12,693 nt of DNA from contig JAGBFZ010000231.1 in assembly GCA_018110855.1 (NCBI GenBank), forward strand, positions 1 to 12,693. Direction: 5' to 3'. Both the position numbers and the translations under genes were made by a program. How positions within the stretch are numbered: the first letter of the stretch is position 1; every line of letters starts with the position of its first letter. The DNA is from Oscillospiraceae bacterium (lineage in GTDB: Bacteria; Bacillota; Clostridia; Oscillospirales; Ruminococcaceae). A model generated the notes under the pieces. It was not told the origin of the DNA. It worked only from the letters and a program-made list of their open reading frames with translations, and searched no databases. Positions 1 to 7,085 of this stretch are shown piece by piece.

Positions 1-138
1 CTGTAGACAAAGACGGCAGATAGAACGCTGCCAATCTAGGAAAGCGACCGCAGGCGGGCTGTCGCCCGGCAAGGGAGCTTGACGACGAGTGGCTGCGTTA
101 TAGCTGTCGGATTTGTCAATAGGTTGATTAAAGATTAG
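1..138. other. Leading stretch without a supported gene
   Basis: All three forward frames contain stops here, the last in the frame of the following gene at 136-138 (TAG). A short forward peptide at 3-20 reads VDKDGR before a TAG, which resembles a segment expected upstream of the conserved C-terminal domain in copper-oxidase relatives. This could therefore be decayed coding sequence of the same gene in another frame, but the match is too short to prove it. A small perfect hairpin CGGGC-TGTC-GCCCG lies at 55-68. One reverse frame is open across the whole stretch and runs off the window edge; its product is not recognisable. The base composition is more GC-rich than the rest of the window. A junction of an inserted or misassembled segment is also possible. 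Confidence 0.3.
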
Positions 139-660
139 TATCAGAGCGAGGGCGGCGGACATGGAGGAGTCGATCACGAGGATACGGGCGAAAAGGGCTA
201 TAATTATCGCTCTGAACGCTTCTTTAACAGACTCGTGCGAAAACCTGATATCAGCAAGGTGTTCAGTTCAAAAGCCCATGGCGACCCGTCAACGCCTGTT
301 TTTGAAGCGTACACGGGAGAGCGTGTGATCATCCGTTATCTCATGCCTGCGGATAAGCCGAGAAATATCAGTCTGGCGCTTCACGGTCATAACTGGCGCG
401 CACAGCCCGACGACCCGTTTTCGACGATCATTTCCGTACAGGGCGCAGTAAGCGTGGGCGGAGCGTATAATATCGAGCTTGAACACGGAGCTTCCGAATA
501 TCCGGGAGACTATCTGTACCGTTCAGGCTCTCTGAAATGGGACGTGGAATCAGGTATGTGGGGAATATTCCGCGGGCTGAGAAAAGGCGTAAGATACTGC
601 TGTTCCTGTGTTTGCAGAAGCATCGGAAACTGGTGGGAAAAGAAATGGTATGATAAATAA
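139..660 (+). pseudogene. Multicopper-oxidase-like protein, C-terminal cupredoxin domain; 5' part missing or broken
   Basis: The frame is open from 139 to a TAA at 658-660. Its product has the C-terminal signature of bacterial copper-oxidase-like proteins: a DTGEKGYNYRSE block, then SSKAHGDPSTPVFEAYTGE, the LHGHNW motif whose HxH normally supplies copper ligands, and finally GDYLYRSG followed by a GMWGIFR ending. The conserved blocks begin before the only plausible start (GTG at 235), which has no good ribosome site, and no ATG lies upstream in frame. A TAG at 136-138 closes the frame. Full members of the family have several cupredoxin domains, so this is most simply a 5'-truncated or frameshifted remnant. 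The last 28 residues are unusual, with a CCSCVC cluster and a Trp/Lys-rich end; these may be a natural tail or a product of frame loss. The alternative is a short expressed single-domain protein from GTG 235 (141 residues). The family call is from memory of motifs. Confidence 0.6.
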
Positions 661-723
661 CTGTAAAGATATTTTCAACGCATAAATTATTCTTTGCGGC
701 GAAAATATACGATGTAACAGCAG

Positions 724-758
724 AACAGCCGGGCTGACAGAAGCTCGGCTGTTTTGTT
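724..758 (+). terminator. Intrinsic terminator after the copper-oxidase remnant
   Basis: Twelve-base arms (724-735 and 742-753) pair with a single G-U and enclose a six-base loop. They are followed on the plus strand by TTTTGTTT (the last bases of the arm run into the T tract). On the minus strand no T run follows, so it does not look like a good terminator for metQ, whose stop is at 818. Confidence 0.8.
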
Positions 759-817
759 TATAACCTTTTTATATCAGTCTGTCCTATATGCTCGGAATGT
801 TTTTTCAGCAAAAGTCC

Positions 818-1675
818 TCAGAAAATTGCCACAACTGCGCCGTTGTAGTTATCCTCGATAAACTTCTTCACCTTGTCGGTTTTCAGAGCGTTTACAAGGG
901 CAGTGGTCTTGGGGCTGCTTTCATCGCCCTTTCTCACCGCAACAATGTTGGCATAGGTCTGAGCCGCGCTGCCCGAAGCGTCCTCAACTGCAAGAGCGTT
1001 TCTGATATCAAGACCTGCCGCACGAGCGTAGTTTCCGTTGATAACAGCAAGAGTGCCTTCATCGCTGTTTCCGAACTGAGCCGCAACGGTGTCCGCCTGC
1101 ACGGTGATTATATTAAAGCCCTTATTATCCGCAATGTCAAGAGTTGTAACTCCGTCTGCGGCATTTGCTCCCTCGGGGAGCGTGATAAGACCCTCCTGCT
1201 CAAGCAGCAGCAGCGCTCTTGTTTCATTGCTGTCATCAGCGGGGATAATGATAGTTGCGCCTTCCTTTGCCTCGGAGGGAGATGAAATTCCGTTTCCGTA
1301 AAGTCCGAAGGGCTCATAATGAATGGAAGCCGCCGAAACGATATCCGTTCCGTTTGAAGCATTGAAGCTCTCAAGATAGGGAGTATGCTGGAAATAATTT
1401 GCGTCAAGATTGCCCTCCTGAAGGGAAGTATTGGGCAGAACGTAATCGTCGAATATCACTATCTCAAGCTCATAGCCTTCTGCTGCAAGGTCGTCCTTGA
1501 CCTGCTCAAGTATCTCACCGTGAGGAGTTGATGACGCTCCCACGATAATTTTTTCGGAAGAAGCCGCTGCCTGTGTCTCAGACTCGGGAGCGGCATTAGC
1601 GGAGGAGCAGCCTGTAACAGCTGCGGTAAGTGCGAGTGTAGCTATAAATGCAAATGCTTTTCTAAAATTTTTCAT
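818..1675 (-). CDS. metQ: Methionine ABC transporter substrate-binding lipoprotein MetQ (NlpA family)
   Basis: This is the extracellular methionine-binding component of the MetNIQ importer, anchored to the outer face of the membrane as a lipoprotein. The 285-residue product has a typical lipoprotein signal: positive N terminus (NFRK), a hydrophobic Ala/Leu core, and a V-T-G-C lipobox with the lipidated Cys at residue 23. The mature part has family blocks such as VGASSTPHGEILE, FDDYVLPNTSLQEG and LDANYFQHTPYLE near residues 45-105. Length is close to the usual 265-285. The ATG at 1675 is preceded by AAAGGA about ten bases upstream, a moderate site. It is the last gene of the metN-metI-metQ order and is separated from metI by 125 bases, the longest gap in the operon. 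Substrate could include D-methionine or related thio-amino acids; the sequence does not decide this. Confidence 0.93.
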   Translation of the reverse strand: MKNFRKAFAFIATLALTAAVTGCSSANAAPESETQAAASSEKIIVGASSTPHGEILEQVKDDLAAEGYELEIVIFDDYVLPNTSLQEGNLDANYFQHTPYLESFNASNGTDIVSAASIHYEPFGLYGNGISSPSEAKEGATIIIPADDSNETRALLLLEQEGLITLPEGANAADGVTTLDIADNKGFNIITVQADTVAAQFGNSDEGTLAVINGNYARAAGLDIRNALAVEDASGSAAQTYANIVAVRKGDESSPKTTALVNALKTDKVKKFIEDNYNGAVVAIF

Positions 1676-1800
1676 AATAATATTTTCCTTTCAAAGTTAA
1701 AATTTCGGGTAATTATTTTGTACGGCGACATCGGCACATTCGCCCGTTCCTGAAATTTTCTCTGAGAAGAGATTCAAAAAATCCTGTCATAAATATGCAC
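1676..1800 (-). promoter_or_regulatory. metI-metQ intergenic segment with weak stem-loops
   Basis: The 125-base gap inside the operon contains, read on the minus strand, a small TCTCT/AGAGA hairpin near 1755-1775 and a five-base stem GGCGA/TCGCC (1724-1728 with 1740-1744) around an 11-base loop. Neither has a proper T tract. Such stem-loops before the binding-protein gene could stabilise or separately tune the metQ part of the message; this is only inference. No strong internal promoter was recognised. Confidence 0.25.
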
Positions 1801-2469
1801 CTATCTTTTATCTGTTTTGCGGGCAATGAACATTCCCGTTTCCTGAATTATCTGAACTATGATTATAGTGAGCAATACGCACACACGGATAATATCGTCA
1901 TTGAACCGCTGATATCCGTAGCTCACAGCGATCATTCCCAGACCGCCGCCGCCGATGGTCCCCGCCATTGCGGAATAGCCGAGTATAGTTACCAGCGAGA
2001 TAACTGCACCCACTATAAGCGAGGGCTTTGCCTCGGGGATAAGCACTCTTAGGATTATCCTCATATCCGAAGCGCCCATTGACCTTGCAGCCTCGATAAC
2101 TCCGCCGTTCACCTCTTTAAAGGCGGATTCGCACATTCTCGCCGCATAGGGCGCAGCAGCTATCACAAGGGTCACTATCATCGCCTTGTTTCCAAGGCTT
2201 GTTCCCGTTATCAGCTTTGCCGCAGGGAGCATTGCCACCATAAGGATTATAAAGGGAATGCTTCTGAAAATATTCACAATGCCGCTGAGTATTCCGTAGA
2301 GCCATGGCACGGGGCGTATCCCCTCCTTTGCGGTAACGTTCAGCAGAACGCCAAGGGGAAGCCCGATTATGTAAGCAAAGAATGCGGAAATGAATGTCAT
2401 GTATATAGTTTCCCATATTCCTCTGCCAATGGTCCCCGATTCCCACAGCTTGACAAGCAGCTCTGACAT
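1801..2469 (-). CDS. metI: Methionine ABC transporter permease MetI
   Basis: This is the membrane-spanning component of the MetNIQ importer; two copies form the channel and bind MetN. The product is 222 residues from the chosen start and about five hydrophobic segments can be seen (for example around residues 18-45, 58-82, 90-110, 150-172 and 195-215). The EAA loop that docks on the ATPase is clear at about residues 126-146 (EAARSMGASDMRII, then PEAKP). Start choice: an ATG two codons upstream (2475) lies only one base from the AGGAGG site, whereas the ATG at 2469 is seven bases from it, so 2469 is preferred. The AGGAGG overlaps the metN stop, and the two genes are 11 bases apart, which implies coupled translation. 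Length and motifs are normal for the family. Confidence 0.93.
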   Translation of the reverse strand: MSELLVKLWESGTIGRGIWETIYMTFISAFFAYIIGLPLGVLLNVTAKEGIRPVPWLYGILSGIVNIFRSIPFIILMVAMLPAAKLITGTSLGNKAMIVTLVIAAAPYAARMCESAFKEVNGGVIEAARSMGASDMRIILRVLIPEAKPSLIVGAVISLVTILGYSAMAGTIGGGGLGMIAVSYGYQRFNDDIIRVCVLLTIIIVQIIQETGMFIARKTDKR

Positions 2470-2480
2470 TTGCATTCCTC

Positions 2481-3467
2481 CTATGCTTCATTGTACCCTA
2501 TATTATTATCATCAAGATATTTTATGACACGCTCCGACAGAACGCTGTCCTCGGGCAAGCCTATTATCATATATCCCGCAGCAGTCCCGCCGATGTCCTC
2601 GGTCTCGGCTCTCAGGATATTCACTGCCGCTGAGCAGGCAAGGATAAGATTTGCAATAACAGGCTTGTAGGAATTTTCCCCGTCGAAAACTATCCTTATT
2701 CTCCTGCCGTCCTTTATCTCGCTGACAGTGCTTACAGAGGGGAGGATAAGCTTTTTTGCAATGTCCGATCTCGGTGCGGCAAAAAGCTCTCTCACCGAAG
2801 CCGTCTCCGCAACGGTTCCCCCGTCAAGAACGGCTGCCCTGTCGCATATGCTCTCGATGACACTCATCTCATGGGTGATTACAACTATGGTAACTCCAAG
2901 CTCCCTGTTTATCTTTTTAAGAAGCTCAAGAACGGAGCGTGTGGTATCGGGGTCAAGAGCGCTTGTTGCCTCGTCGCAGAGAAGATATTTCGTCTGTGCA
3001 GCCAAAGCCCTTGCAATGGCAACTCTCTGCTTCTGTCCGCCCGAAAGCTGTGCGGGATAGGAGCTTTCCTTGTCCGAAAGCCCCACAAGCGCAAGAAGCT
3101 CCCTTGCTCTTTTTACTGCCTCGGTTTTCGGAGTTTTTGCTATCTCAAGGGGAAAGAGAACATTTTTAAGCACCGTCCTCTGCTCTAAAAGATTAAAGCC
3201 CTGAAAAATCATTCCGATATTGCGCCGCCTGATGAGCAGCTCCTTTTTTGAGAGCTTACCAAGTTCGTCACCGTCAATGATAACACTGCCCTCGTCGGGT
3301 CTCTCAAGGAAATTCATACAGCGGACAAGGGTGCTTTTTCCCGCTCCCGAAAGACCGATTATCCCGAATATCTCGCCGTCGTTTACTGTGAGGCTCACAT
3401 GGGACAGAGCGGTAAAGTCTCCCGAGGGAGTGTGGAATATTTTGCTGATATCCTTTATTTCTATCAC
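2481..3467 (-). CDS. metN: Methionine ABC transporter ATP-binding protein MetN with C-terminal NIL domain
   Basis: This ATPase drives methionine import with MetI. In the 328-residue product the nucleotide-binding domain is complete: Walker A GLSGAGKST at residues 38-46, Q-loop Gln89, signature LSGGQ at 141-145, Walker B LLCDE at 162-166 and switch His199. Residues from about 250 to the end form the ACT-like NIL domain typical of MetN, which in characterised relatives binds methionine and inhibits transport when the cell is replete. The start is a GTG at 3465-3467, seven bases from a perfect AGGAGG (3475-3480). An ATG lies two bases upstream in another frame and is immediately followed by TGA. 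It is the first gene of metN-metI-metQ. No SAM-responsive leader fits in the roughly 30-base transcribed leader, so control probably comes from the divergent LysR protein. Confidence 0.94.
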   Translation of the reverse strand: MIEIKDISKIFHTPSGDFTALSHVSLTVNDGEIFGIIGLSGAGKSTLVRCMNFLERPDEGSVIIDGDELGKLSKKELLIRRRNIGMIFQGFNLLEQRTVLKNVLFPLEIAKTPKTEAVKRARELLALVGLSDKESSYPAQLSGGQKQRVAIARALAAQTKYLLCDEATSALDPDTTRSVLELLKKINRELGVTIVVITHEMSVIESICDRAAVLDGGTVAETASVRELFAAPRSDIAKKLILPSVSTVSEIKDGRRIRIVFDGENSYKPVIANLILACSAAVNILRAETEDIGGTAAGYMIIGLPEDSVLSERVIKYLDDNNIGYNEA

Positions 3468-3499
3468 ATGACTGCCTCCTTTTTTTCTTCTGTGACCTT

Positions 3500-3528
3500 A
3501 GTATAACACACTTTTGCTTATAAGTAAA
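3500..3528 (-). promoter_or_regulatory. Promoter of metNIQ
   Basis: On the minus strand, TATACT (3500-3505) lies 17 bases downstream of TTTACT (3523-3528). The -10 is near consensus and the -35 matches four of six bases, consistent with a promoter that needs an activator. The -35 overlaps one copy of the GTAAAATC repeat. Confidence 0.65.
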
Positions 3529-3563
3529 ATCCTTATTTTCTATATAAATATATAGGTAAAATC
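3524..3563. promoter_or_regulatory. Probable operator between metN and the LysR gene
   Basis: Two direct copies of GTAAAATC (3524-3531 and 3556-3563) are 32 bases apart, about three helical turns. Between and overlapping them is an imperfect dyad: ATTTT-C-TATATA, two bases, TATATA-G, two extra bases, AAAAT (3535-3562). LysR-type regulators commonly bind such dyads in a divergent promoter region. The position, just upstream of the metN -35 and within reach of the lysR promoter, fits joint control of both. Assignment to this regulator is inferred, and AT-rich sequence produces such patterns by chance more often than mixed sequence. Confidence 0.45.
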
Positions 3564-3574
3564 TATATATCATA

Positions 3575-3604
3575 TTGACACGGGTATCTTGGATAATATA
3601 TAAT
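3575..3604 (+). promoter_or_regulatory. Promoter of the LysR-family gene
   Basis: TTGACA (3575-3580) and TATAAT (3599-3604) are both perfect consensus hexamers with an 18-base spacer. Transcription would start near 3611, which rules out translation from the TTG at 3575. Confidence 0.8.
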
Positions 3605-3640
3605 TATTTCAGAATGCAGCATGAAACGGAGCGATATAAA

Positions 3641-4567
3641 ATGACCTTACAACAGCTTAAATACGTTATAACCATTGCAGACGCAGGCTCAATAAACAAA
3701 GCCTCGGAGCAGTTATTTGTCTCTCAGCCCTCTCTTACAAGCTCGGTAAAGGAGCTTGAACGTGAGATAGGCATTACTATATTTATCAGAACAGGCAAGG
3801 GAGTAGTACCCACAGGAGAGGGCACCGATTTTCTTATAAGAGCAAGACAGCTTTATCAGCAGTATGAGCTTCTCAGCGAAAAATACTCTTCGGGGAAAAA
3901 CATCAGGCGGAAATTCGGCGTTTCCGCACAGCATTATTCCTTTGCGGTGAAGGCATTCGTTGAAACAGTCAAAAAATACGATACCCTTGATTTCGATTTT
4001 GCAATCAGGGAGACCAGAACTCTCGAGGTCATTTCCGATGTGGGAAGCCTCAAAAGCGAGATAGGCATACTTTACAGAAGCGACTACAACAGAAAGCTTA
4101 TAAATAAGCTGCTCAGGGAGAACGAGCTTGAATTTCACCCGCTGATAAACTGTCGGGCATATGTTTATGTATGGAAAGACCATCCCCTTGCGGGTGAAGA
4201 GTCCATATCCATGGAGCAGCTTCATGATTATCCCCGCCTGACCTTTGAGCAGGGCAGCGGAAGCTCTTCATTTCTTGCCGAAGAGATACTGAGCGAAAAT
4301 GATTATGCACGAAGCATAACAAGCAACGACCGTGCCACACAGCTCAATCTCATGGTGGGGCTTAACGGCTACACCCTCTGCTCGGGCATCATCTGCGAGG
4401 AGCTGAACGGCTCGGATTTTATTGCCGTACCCTTCAGAGAGGATGAGAATAATCCCAACGCTGTCATGGAAATAGGCTATATCACAAAAAAATACAGCCG
4501 TCACAGCGATATTGCGGAGGATTATATTTCCGAAATGAAAAAATATCTTGCAGGGGTAAGAACGTAA
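3641..4567 (+). CDS. LysR-family transcriptional regulator, probable regulator of metNIQ
   Basis: The 308-residue product has the LysR winged helix-turn-helix at residues 1-60 (TLQQLKYVITIADAGS, then SQPSLTSSVKELE) and a linker helix. An effector-binding domain of the usual two-lobed type occupies about residues 90-300. Start: ATG 3641 with GGAG nine bases upstream gives the standard LysR N terminus. A longer frame from TTG 3575 would begin inside the promoter, and an ATG at 3614 has no clear ribosome site. The gene is divergent from the methionine importer. In streptococci and lactococci, LysR proteins of the MtaR/CmbR kind regulate methionine and cysteine uptake, so a sulfur-amino-acid role is the best guess. 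The ligand cannot be read from the sequence. No clear terminator follows it. Confidence 0.85.
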   Translation: MTLQQLKYVITIADAGSINKASEQLFVSQPSLTSSVKELEREIGITIFIRTGKGVVPTGEGTDFLIRARQLYQQYELLSEKYSSGKNIRRKFGVSAQHYSFAVKAFVETVKKYDTLDFDFAIRETRTLEVISDVGSLKSEIGILYRSDYNRKLINKLLRENELEFHPLINCRAYVYVWKDHPLAGEESISMEQLHDYPRLTFEQGSGSSSFLAEEILSENDYARSITSNDRATQLNLMVGLNGYTLCSGIICEELNGSDFIAVPFREDENNPNAVMEIGYITKKYSRHSDIAEDYISEMKKYLAGVRT

Positions 4568-4577
4568 AATAAAATGC

Positions 4578-4606
4578 TTGAAATAAGATAATAAATGTGA
4601 TATAAT
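4578..4606 (+). promoter_or_regulatory. Promoter of the cdaA operon
   Basis: TTGAAA (4578-4583), a 17-base spacer and a perfect TATAAT (4601-4606) lie 40 bases before the cdaA start. No riboswitch fits between this promoter and the gene. Confidence 0.8.
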
Positions 4607-4645
4607 AAATTATATATATGTATTTTCTTAGAAAGGATCCGTAAT

Positions 4646-5545
4646 ATGGAGCTGTTATATGAAATAAAATATTCCCTTATGACAATATTCCCCCCCAGCG
4701 TTTATGATATCTTCGATATTGCGCTGCTGTCCTTTTTAATTTACAAGATAATCAAATTCATGCTTGAAAACAGGGCAGGAGGTCTTTTCAAGGGACTTGC
4801 TGTGCTTGTGGGAGCATATCTCGTTGCAAAGCTTGCCCACATGAAGGCTCTGACCTTTATTTTTGAGAATGCCTTCAATGTGGGTATCATAGCCCTTGTG
4901 ATACTTTTCCAGCCCGAGCTCAGACGCTCCCTTGAAAAGGTGGGAAGCGGCGGACTTGCCAAGCTCAAATTCGGTGAAAACTACGGCAATGCCACCCGAT
5001 GGGAGGAGCCGATCAATCAGATATGCGAGGCGTGCAGAGATCTGTCCTCCACCCAGACAGGCGCACTTATCGTTATTGAGCAGAATGAAAAGCTCGGTGA
5101 GCAGATCAATAACGGCACTGTTATCAACGCCGATATATCAAATCAGCTTCTGGGAAATATATTTTTCAAGAATTCGCCTCTTCATGACGGTGCGGTTATC
5201 GTCAGAGACGGAAGGCTCCATGCCGCAGGCTGTACTCTTCCTCTTACACAGAAGCCCGAGCTTGTCAACAAGTCTATGGGAACACGTCACAAGGCAGCTC
5301 TCGGAATGAGCGAAAATTCCGACGCTATCGTTATCGCAGTTTCCGAAGAAACGGGAGTTATTTCCGTGGCTGAAAACGGCAATCTCAGACGGGAATTATC
5401 CTATGACGATATAAAAAATCTTCTGACAGAGCGGCTGATACTGACCGGCAAGGAGAAAAAGAACGATCAGGGACAGGGATCATCCAAGTCAGACAAGCCT
5501 GCTCCCGAAAAGAACAATGATTTGAAAGAAAAGGAGGAGACCTGA
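4646..5545 (+). CDS. cdaA: Diadenylate cyclase CdaA (DacA), membrane-bound c-di-AMP synthase
   Basis: The enzyme joins two ATP molecules to make the second messenger c-di-AMP at the inner face of the membrane; in Firmicutes this controls potassium and osmolyte balance and wall homeostasis. The 299-residue product has three membrane helices (about residues 22-40, 47-64 and 74-90), then the DAC domain with its two catalytic motifs, DGA at 181-183 (in LHDGAVIV) and GTRHKAA around 212-218. The usual RHR triad reads RHK at 214-216, a conservative change. The last 30 residues are Lys/Glu/Ser-rich and probably disordered. The start ATG 4646 has AAAGGA eight bases upstream. The stop overlaps the start of cdaR (TGATG), implying translational coupling with its regulator. 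GlmM, often the third gene of this operon, is not present downstream. Confidence 0.95.
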   Translation: MELLYEIKYSLMTIFPPSVYDIFDIALLSFLIYKIIKFMLENRAGGLFKGLAVLVGAYLVAKLAHMKALTFIFENAFNVGIIALVILFQPELRRSLEKVGSGGLAKLKFGENYGNATRWEEPINQICEACRDLSSTQTGALIVIEQNEKLGEQINNGTVINADISNQLLGNIFFKNSPLHDGAVIVRDGRLHAAGCTLPLTQKPELVNKSMGTRHKAALGMSENSDAIVIAVSEETGVISVAENGNLRRELSYDDIKNLLTERLILTGKEKKNDQGQGSSKSDKPAPEKNNDLKEKEET

Positions 5546-7023
5546 TGTTTTCCAAGGACAAGAACAGCATCAATACGGAAAATCAAAAAAAAGGACAGGG
5601 AAAACCGGAAAACATTCTCCTTCAGATAGGAGAAGAGCTCGGAAGCGCCTTCAGAAAGGCTGCCGATGCTCTGAAGGACCCGAAAAAGCTTGCTGCTTCC
5701 GCAGTACAGTTCATAGGCTCTTCTGCCCATCTTTTAAAAAACGGCACGCTGATCTTTTCGGTACTGACCGCCACAACAATATGGGCAGTGGTGTCCATCA
5801 GCGTTTATCCCACCATGGAAAACGTTTATTACAACGTTCCCGTGGAGATATCCCTTGAAAACACCTATGCAGAAGCCAATCAGCTGAACGTTATGAGTTT
5901 GTCAGACGAAACCGTTACCGTAAAGCTCAAGGGAAACCGCAGTCAGATCGGCGAGATCAAGGCGGAGGACCTTACTGCACAGGTGGATGTTTCCAACGTT
6001 ATGCTCCCGAAAAATTACAATCTGACAATGAAAATAGAATGCTCCAAGAAAACCGAGTATGAAGTGGTGAGCATTGAGCCTGAGACTGTTTCGGTGTCCT
6101 TTGACAAAATAATCACAAAGGAGCTGCCCATCACTCCCCTGCTGGATAATGTCCGCATTGCACAGGGCTATATGAGCGGAGATCCTGTGGTGAATCCTTC
6201 CACGGTCATGGTCACAGGTCCTCAGGATATCGTAAATTCCATAACGAAGGTGTGCGCAAGGGTTTCTCCCGAAAAGGAGCTTGATTCCACCTATGAATTT
6301 ACAACCGACGAGCTTGTTCTCTATAACAACAACGCTGTGATCTCCGATGACAGCAAGCTGCTGAGCTTCGACAAAAGCTCCTTTGCGATACAGATACCTG
6401 TATTTGTCCGTCAGACCCTTCCTCTTGAGGTAAATATCATCAACGCCCCCGACAAGTTCGATCTGGATTATTTCCGCAAGCAGCTTGTGTTCTCGGTAGG
6501 CGAGATAGATATTGCCGCTCCCAATGACAAGATCAAGGAGCTGAAGAGCCTTAATATCGGCACTATCAATATGAGAGAGGTGGACGTTGGCAGCGTATTT
6601 GAATTCAAGGCGGAGAATTTCCTTCCCGACGGCTATGAAAATCTCACTCAGATAGATACTGTCACCGTTACCTGCCCCAGCGAGGGTATCAAAAAGAAAG
6701 CAATTGCCATCAAGGGCAAGGATATCCAGTTCGTTAACCGTCCCGCTCAGTATGAATTTGAGCCTGTTTCCTCGGGAATGACCCTGTTCGTGGTGGGTGA
6801 TGAGGAACAGATAAACTCCATTTCAAGAGAGGATATCACCGCACAGATCGACCTTATTGATTTTGATATGCAGGAGGGAGATCACAAAATGTCCGTAGGA
6901 TTTATCATATCCTCCTACGATAAGGTATGGTTCAACGGCGGCGACGGCGTAGCAACGCCGAAAATAATCGTTTCGGCATCTATACAGGAGCCGGAAGAGG
7001 ACGCCGAAACTATTGACGAATAA
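5545..7023 (+). CDS. cdaR: CdaA regulatory protein CdaR (YbbR-domain protein)
   Basis: In related Firmicutes CdaR binds CdaA at the membrane and adjusts c-di-AMP production. The 492-residue product has a charged cytoplasmic N-terminal region of about 65 residues, one membrane helix at about 67-87, and an extracytoplasmic part consisting of four successive YbbR-like beta-rich repeats (roughly 92-186, 193-285, 292-390 and 398-482). Recurrent features are the V-x-V-x-V strand ends and phrases like ITKELPITP and VRQTLPLEV at the repeat starts. It ends in an acidic tail. The N-terminal extension appears longer than in the Bacillus protein, where the helix is close to the start. A strong AAGGAGGAG lies just before the ATG, inside the end of cdaA, and the start overlaps the cdaA stop. 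A 62-base gap without a clear terminator leads to the next gene, so the transcript probably continues. Confidence 0.92.
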   Translation: MFSKDKNSINTENQKKGQGKPENILLQIGEELGSAFRKAADALKDPKKLAASAVQFIGSSAHLLKNGTLIFSVLTATTIWAVVSISVYPTMENVYYNVPVEISLENTYAEANQLNVMSLSDETVTVKLKGNRSQIGEIKAEDLTAQVDVSNVMLPKNYNLTMKIECSKKTEYEVVSIEPETVSVSFDKIITKELPITPLLDNVRIAQGYMSGDPVVNPSTVMVTGPQDIVNSITKVCARVSPEKELDSTYEFTTDELVLYNNNAVISDDSKLLSFDKSSFAIQIPVFVRQTLPLEVNIINAPDKFDLDYFRKQLVFSVGEIDIAAPNDKIKELKSLNIGTINMREVDVGSVFEFKAENFLPDGYENLTQIDTVTVTCPSEGIKKKAIAIKGKDIQFVNRPAQYEFEPVSSGMTLFVVGDEEQINSISREDITAQIDLIDFDMQEGDHKMSVGFIISSYDKVWFNGGDGVATPKIIVSASIQEPEEDAETIDE

Positions 7024-7085
7024 TACATCGGGAGCCTTTCGGGTTTATTTCCGGGGCTTACCATAAATAACAAGGTGGAAACATT

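Noticed and set aside
1..138. Reverse-strand open frame running off the window edge
   Set aside because: 46 open codons without recognisable motifs in GC-rich sequence can occur by chance; no start signal supports it.
724..753. Bidirectional terminator serving metQ as well
   Set aside because: Read on the minus strand the hairpin is followed by CTGCTGTTAC, not by a T run.
788..1285. Plus-strand frame of 165 codons across metQ
   Set aside because: It is the antisense shadow of a clearly recognised lipoprotein gene, with no ribosome site and no sensible product.
3468..3574. S-box or other SAM/methionine riboswitch before metN
   Set aside because: The transcribed leader is only about 30 bases, far too short for any known aptamer of this kind.
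3575..3640. N-terminal extension of the LysR gene from TTG 3575
   Set aside because: It begins in the -35 hexamer of a consensus promoter, and ATG 3641 gives the standard family N terminus with GGAG nine bases upstream.
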